DNA from: RGIG3009 sp045630285
GTDB taxonomy: Bacteria > Bacillota > Clostridia > Oscillospirales > Acutalibacteraceae
Reading direction: 5' to 3'
DNA: 6,873 bases
NCBI GenBank assembly: GCA_045630285.1
Contig: JAZQSX010000043.1
Span: forward strand, 1-6,873
Within the stretch, counting starts at the first letter, position 1, and every line of letters begins with the position of its first letter. The notes under the pieces were generated by a model. The model saw only the letters and a program-made list of their open reading frames with translations, searched no databases and had not been told where the DNA came from. The position numbers were made by a program, and so were the translations under genes. Below are positions 5,367 to 6,873 of this stretch, in pieces.

Positions 5367-5374
5367 AGTAGCAA
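5357..5374. promoter_or_regulatory. Possible operator dyad over the gdhA -10 and start site
   Basis: Perfect arms TTGCTA (5357-5362) and TAGCAA (5369-5374) are separated by six bases and surround the -10 and the predicted start point. A protein bound here would block polymerase, so it is a candidate repressor site. No regulator gene is visible in the window. Confidence 0.4.
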
Positions 5375-5406
5375 TCTTTTTTATTTGGAAAGAAGGAGTA
5401 TCAATT

Positions 5407-6747
5407 ATGTCGTACGTTGAGTCCGTATATGAATCCGTCGTCCGCAACAATCCGGGCGAGCCCGAGTTCCACCAGGCTGTCAAAGAAGTTCTGGAATCCT
5501 TGGCACCCGTGGTGGCAAAGCACCCCGAGTACGAAGCAGCCGGTCTGCTCGAGCGTATCGTCGAGCCGGAGCGTGTCATCATGTTCCGTGTGTCCTGGAC
5601 GGACGATGCCGGTAAGGTGCAGGTCAACCGTGGTTACCGTGTGCAGTTCAACAGCGCTATCGGCCCCTACAAGGGCGGTCTGCGCTTCCACCCGTCTGTC
5701 AACCTGAACATCATCAAGTTCCTCGGTTTTGAGCAGACCTTCAAGAACTCCCTGACCGGTCTGCCGATCGGCGGCGGTAAGGGCGGCTCCGACTTCGACC
5801 CCCGTGGTAAGAGCGATGCAGAGATCATGCGCTTCTGCCAGGCGTTCATGACTGAGCTGTGCCGTCACATCGGCTCTCACGTGGACGTTCCCGCCGGTGA
5901 CATCGGCGTGGGCGGCCGTGAGATCGGCTACCTGTTCGGCCAGTACAAGCGCATCAAGAACAACTTCGAAAACGCTGTCCTCACCGGTAAGGGTATCCCC
6001 TACGGCGGCAGCCTGATCCGTCCCGAAGCCACCGGCTACGGCGCCGTGTATTTCTGCGCTGAGATGCTGAAAAGCTTCGGTGAGGACATCAAGGGCAAGA
6101 CCTTCGCCGTCTCCGGCTTCGGCAACGTGGCTTGGGGCGCCGTGCTGAAGATCAACCAGCTCGGCGGTAAGGTGCTCACCATCTCCGGTCCTGACGGCTA
6201 CGTCTACGACGAAAACGGCATCACCGAGGAGAAAGCCGCTTACATGCTCGAGATGCGTTCCTCCGGCCGTGACAAGGTGCAGGATTACGCCGACAAGTTC
6301 GGTGCCAAGTTCTTTGCCGGCGAGAAGCCGTGGGGCGTCAAGGTGGACGTCTGCCTGCCCTGCGCTACGCAGAACGAAGTCCGCATCGACGATGCGAAGA
6401 AGATGGTCGCCAACGGCCTGAAGTACTACGTTGAGGTCGCCAATATGCCCACCACGGCAGATGCGGTCGAGTACCTGAAGGAGAACGGCGTCGTCATCGC
6501 CCCCTCCAAGGCTGTCAACGCCGGCGGCGTGGCGGTTTCCGCTCTGGAAATGAGCCAGAACAGCCTGCGTATGTCCTGGAGCGCCGAGGAAGTTGACGAG
6601 AAGCTGCACGGCATCATGGTCAACATCTACAAGAACCTGTCCGAAGCCGCTAAGGCGTACGGCATGGAAGGCAACCTGATCGCCGGTGCGAACATCGCCG
6701 GTTTCCAGAAGGTCGCCGACGCCATGATGGCTCAGGGTATTGTCTGA
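5407..6747 (+). CDS. gdhA: Glutamate dehydrogenase, hexameric class I, probably NAD-linked
   Basis: This enzyme interconverts glutamate with 2-oxoglutarate and ammonia in the cytoplasm. The 446 residues match the family length. Active-site features are intact: Lys89 (GPYKGG), Lys113 (TFKNSL), catalytic Lys125 (GGGKGG) and Asp165 (PAGDIGVGGREIG). The nucleotide-binding turn is GFGNVAWG (237-244). Phe238, Pro262 and Asp263 (SGPDG) match residues linked to NAD preference in C. symbiosum GDH, whereas the NADP-linked E. coli enzyme has Ser at these places. I therefore infer NAD preference and a role in amino-acid fermentation, although automated labels often say NADP. The ATG at 5407 has a strong AAGGAG; an upstream in-frame ATG at 5338 lies in the promoter and is rejected. 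Codon use is strongly biased (Lys mostly AAG, Arg mostly CGT/CGC), suggesting high expression. It is a single-gene unit. Confidence 0.96.
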   Translation: MSYVESVYESVVRNNPGEPEFHQAVKEVLESLAPVVAKHPEYEAAGLLERIVEPERVIMFRVSWTDDAGKVQVNRGYRVQFNSAIGPYKGGLRFHPSVNLNIIKFLGFEQTFKNSLTGLPIGGGKGGSDFDPRGKSDAEIMRFCQAFMTELCRHIGSHVDVPAGDIGVGGREIGYLFGQYKRIKNNFENAVLTGKGIPYGGSLIRPEATGYGAVYFCAEMLKSFGEDIKGKTFAVSGFGNVAWGAVLKINQLGGKVLTISGPDGYVYDENGITEEKAAYMLEMRSSGRDKVQDYADKFGAKFFAGEKPWGVKVDVCLPCATQNEVRIDDAKKMVANGLKYYVEVANMPTTADAVEYLKENGVVIAPSKAVNAGGVAVSALEMSQNSLRMSWSAEEVDEKLHGIMVNIYKNLSEAAKAYGMEGNLIAGANIAGFQKVADAMMAQGIV

Positions 6748-6762
6748 TCCCCCACAAATCAC

Positions 6763-6798
6763 AAAGAGCAGACCCGATCGGGTCTGCTCTTTTCTTTT
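6763..6798 (+). terminator. Rho-independent terminator of gdhA
   Basis: A perfect 13-bp stem pairs 6763-6775 with 6780-6792 around a GATC loop, followed by a T-rich tail (6790-6798, broken by one C). It starts 15 bases after the gdhA stop codon. Confidence 0.95.
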
Positions 6799-6811
6799 GC
6801 GCAGCGGGGGG

Positions 6812-6824
6812 TGGCAAGTTGCCA
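6812..6824. repeat. Short palindrome after the gdhA terminator
   Basis: TGGCAA-g-TTGCCA forms a 6-bp palindrome with one central base. It lies in GC-rich flanking DNA (6799-6873) in which I see no gene. It has no T-tract on either strand. A function is not evident. Confidence 0.3.
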
Positions 6825-6873
6825 TCCGCCGCCTCACTTTTTATCCCTTCCCCCCACCGCCGGGAACGCCCCC

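Larger units (their letters stand above)
5226..5374. other. Cluster of TTGC/GCAA dyads in the ruvX-gdhA intergenic region
   Basis: The divergent intergenic region (5170-5406) contains no gene. It holds repeated TTGC/GCAA half-sites: GGCAA (5227-5231, in the ruvX -35), CGCAA-gt-TTGCG (5246-5257), palindromic TTGCAA (5300-5305), GCAA-5-TTGC (5329-5341, in the gdhA -35) and TTGCTA-6-TAGCAA (5357-5374). Some overlap promoter -35 boxes, which themselves contain TTG, so part of the enrichment is expected. Confidence 0.4.

Noticed and set aside
5338..5406. N-terminal extension of GDH from an ATG at 5338
   Set aside because: It begins in the -35 box of the promoter, has no ribosome-binding site, and adds 23 residues absent from the family; the ATG at 5407 has AAGGAG eight bases upstream.
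5401..6837. A 478-codon open frame on the minus strand across all of gdhA
   Set aside because: It is antisense to a strongly codon-biased gene. Long antisense frames arise easily from such codon use; its sequence is low-complexity Val/Asp/His/Gly-rich with no domain, and it starts beyond the gdhA terminator without a ribosome-binding site.
1..6873. CRISPR arrays, tRNA or rRNA genes, and a c-di-AMP riboswitch near cdaA or gdhA
   Set aside because: No regularly spaced direct repeats, cloverleaf or rRNA signatures were seen. The leaders of ruvX and gdhA (about 27 and 34 bases) are too short to hold a ydaO-type riboswitch.
6799..6873. Possible second terminator or small gene after gdhA
   Set aside because: The palindrome at 6812-6824 lacks a T-tract on both strands and no reading frame with a ribosome-binding site is visible.

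Overview
The window looks like chromosome from a spore-forming, moderately GC-rich member of the Clostridia (Oscillospiraceae or Lachnospiraceae type). This rests on a cotJ spore-coat operon, the diadenylate cyclase pair CdaA/CdaR, a DUF3343 plus class-V aminotransferase pair common in Clostridia, and a glutamate dehydrogenase that closely resembles the Clostridium symbiosum enzyme. The taxonomic placement is inference from gene content.

Layout from left to right. Positions 1 to about 125 are AT-rich (about 30% GC, against about 53% in the adjacent cotJC fragment). They carry a strong minus-strand promoter, a good ribosome-binding site and the first 27 codons of an unrecognised reading frame that leaves the window. 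This DNA abuts cotJC exactly where the conserved active-site segment should continue, so cotJC is cut after 65 of its usual ~190 residues. Next come cotJB (322-585) and cotJA (578-853), all on the minus strand, behind a -10 element of the mother-cell sigma type at 907-914. A strong minus-strand terminator (935-969) separates cotJ from the operon to its right.

Positions 989-5169 form one tightly packed minus-strand operon: ruvX, a DUF3343 protein, a cysteine desulfurase-like aminotransferase, cdaA and cdaR. The last four genes are separated by 3 nt or overlap by 4 nt. A sigma-A promoter precedes ruvX (5203-5231) and a second candidate sits just before cdaA (3321-3348). The operon joins a nuclease-fold enzyme, a sulfur/selenium-handling pair and c-di-AMP synthesis with its membrane regulator. 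The usual third partner glmM is not present.

Divergently, on the plus strand, gdhA (5407-6747) has its own extended -10 promoter, a perfect 6-bp dyad around the -10, and a strong 13-bp-stem terminator (6763-6798). The 75 bases after it contain no gene that I can see.

The most interesting point is the left edge. A sporulation gene is interrupted inside a conserved active-site codon run by AT-rich DNA with its own inward promoter. This resembles the known elements (skin in sigK, SPbeta in spsM) that are excised in the mother cell to restore a sporulation gene. Only one end is visible, so excision is a hypothesis; a degenerate insertion is the main alternative.
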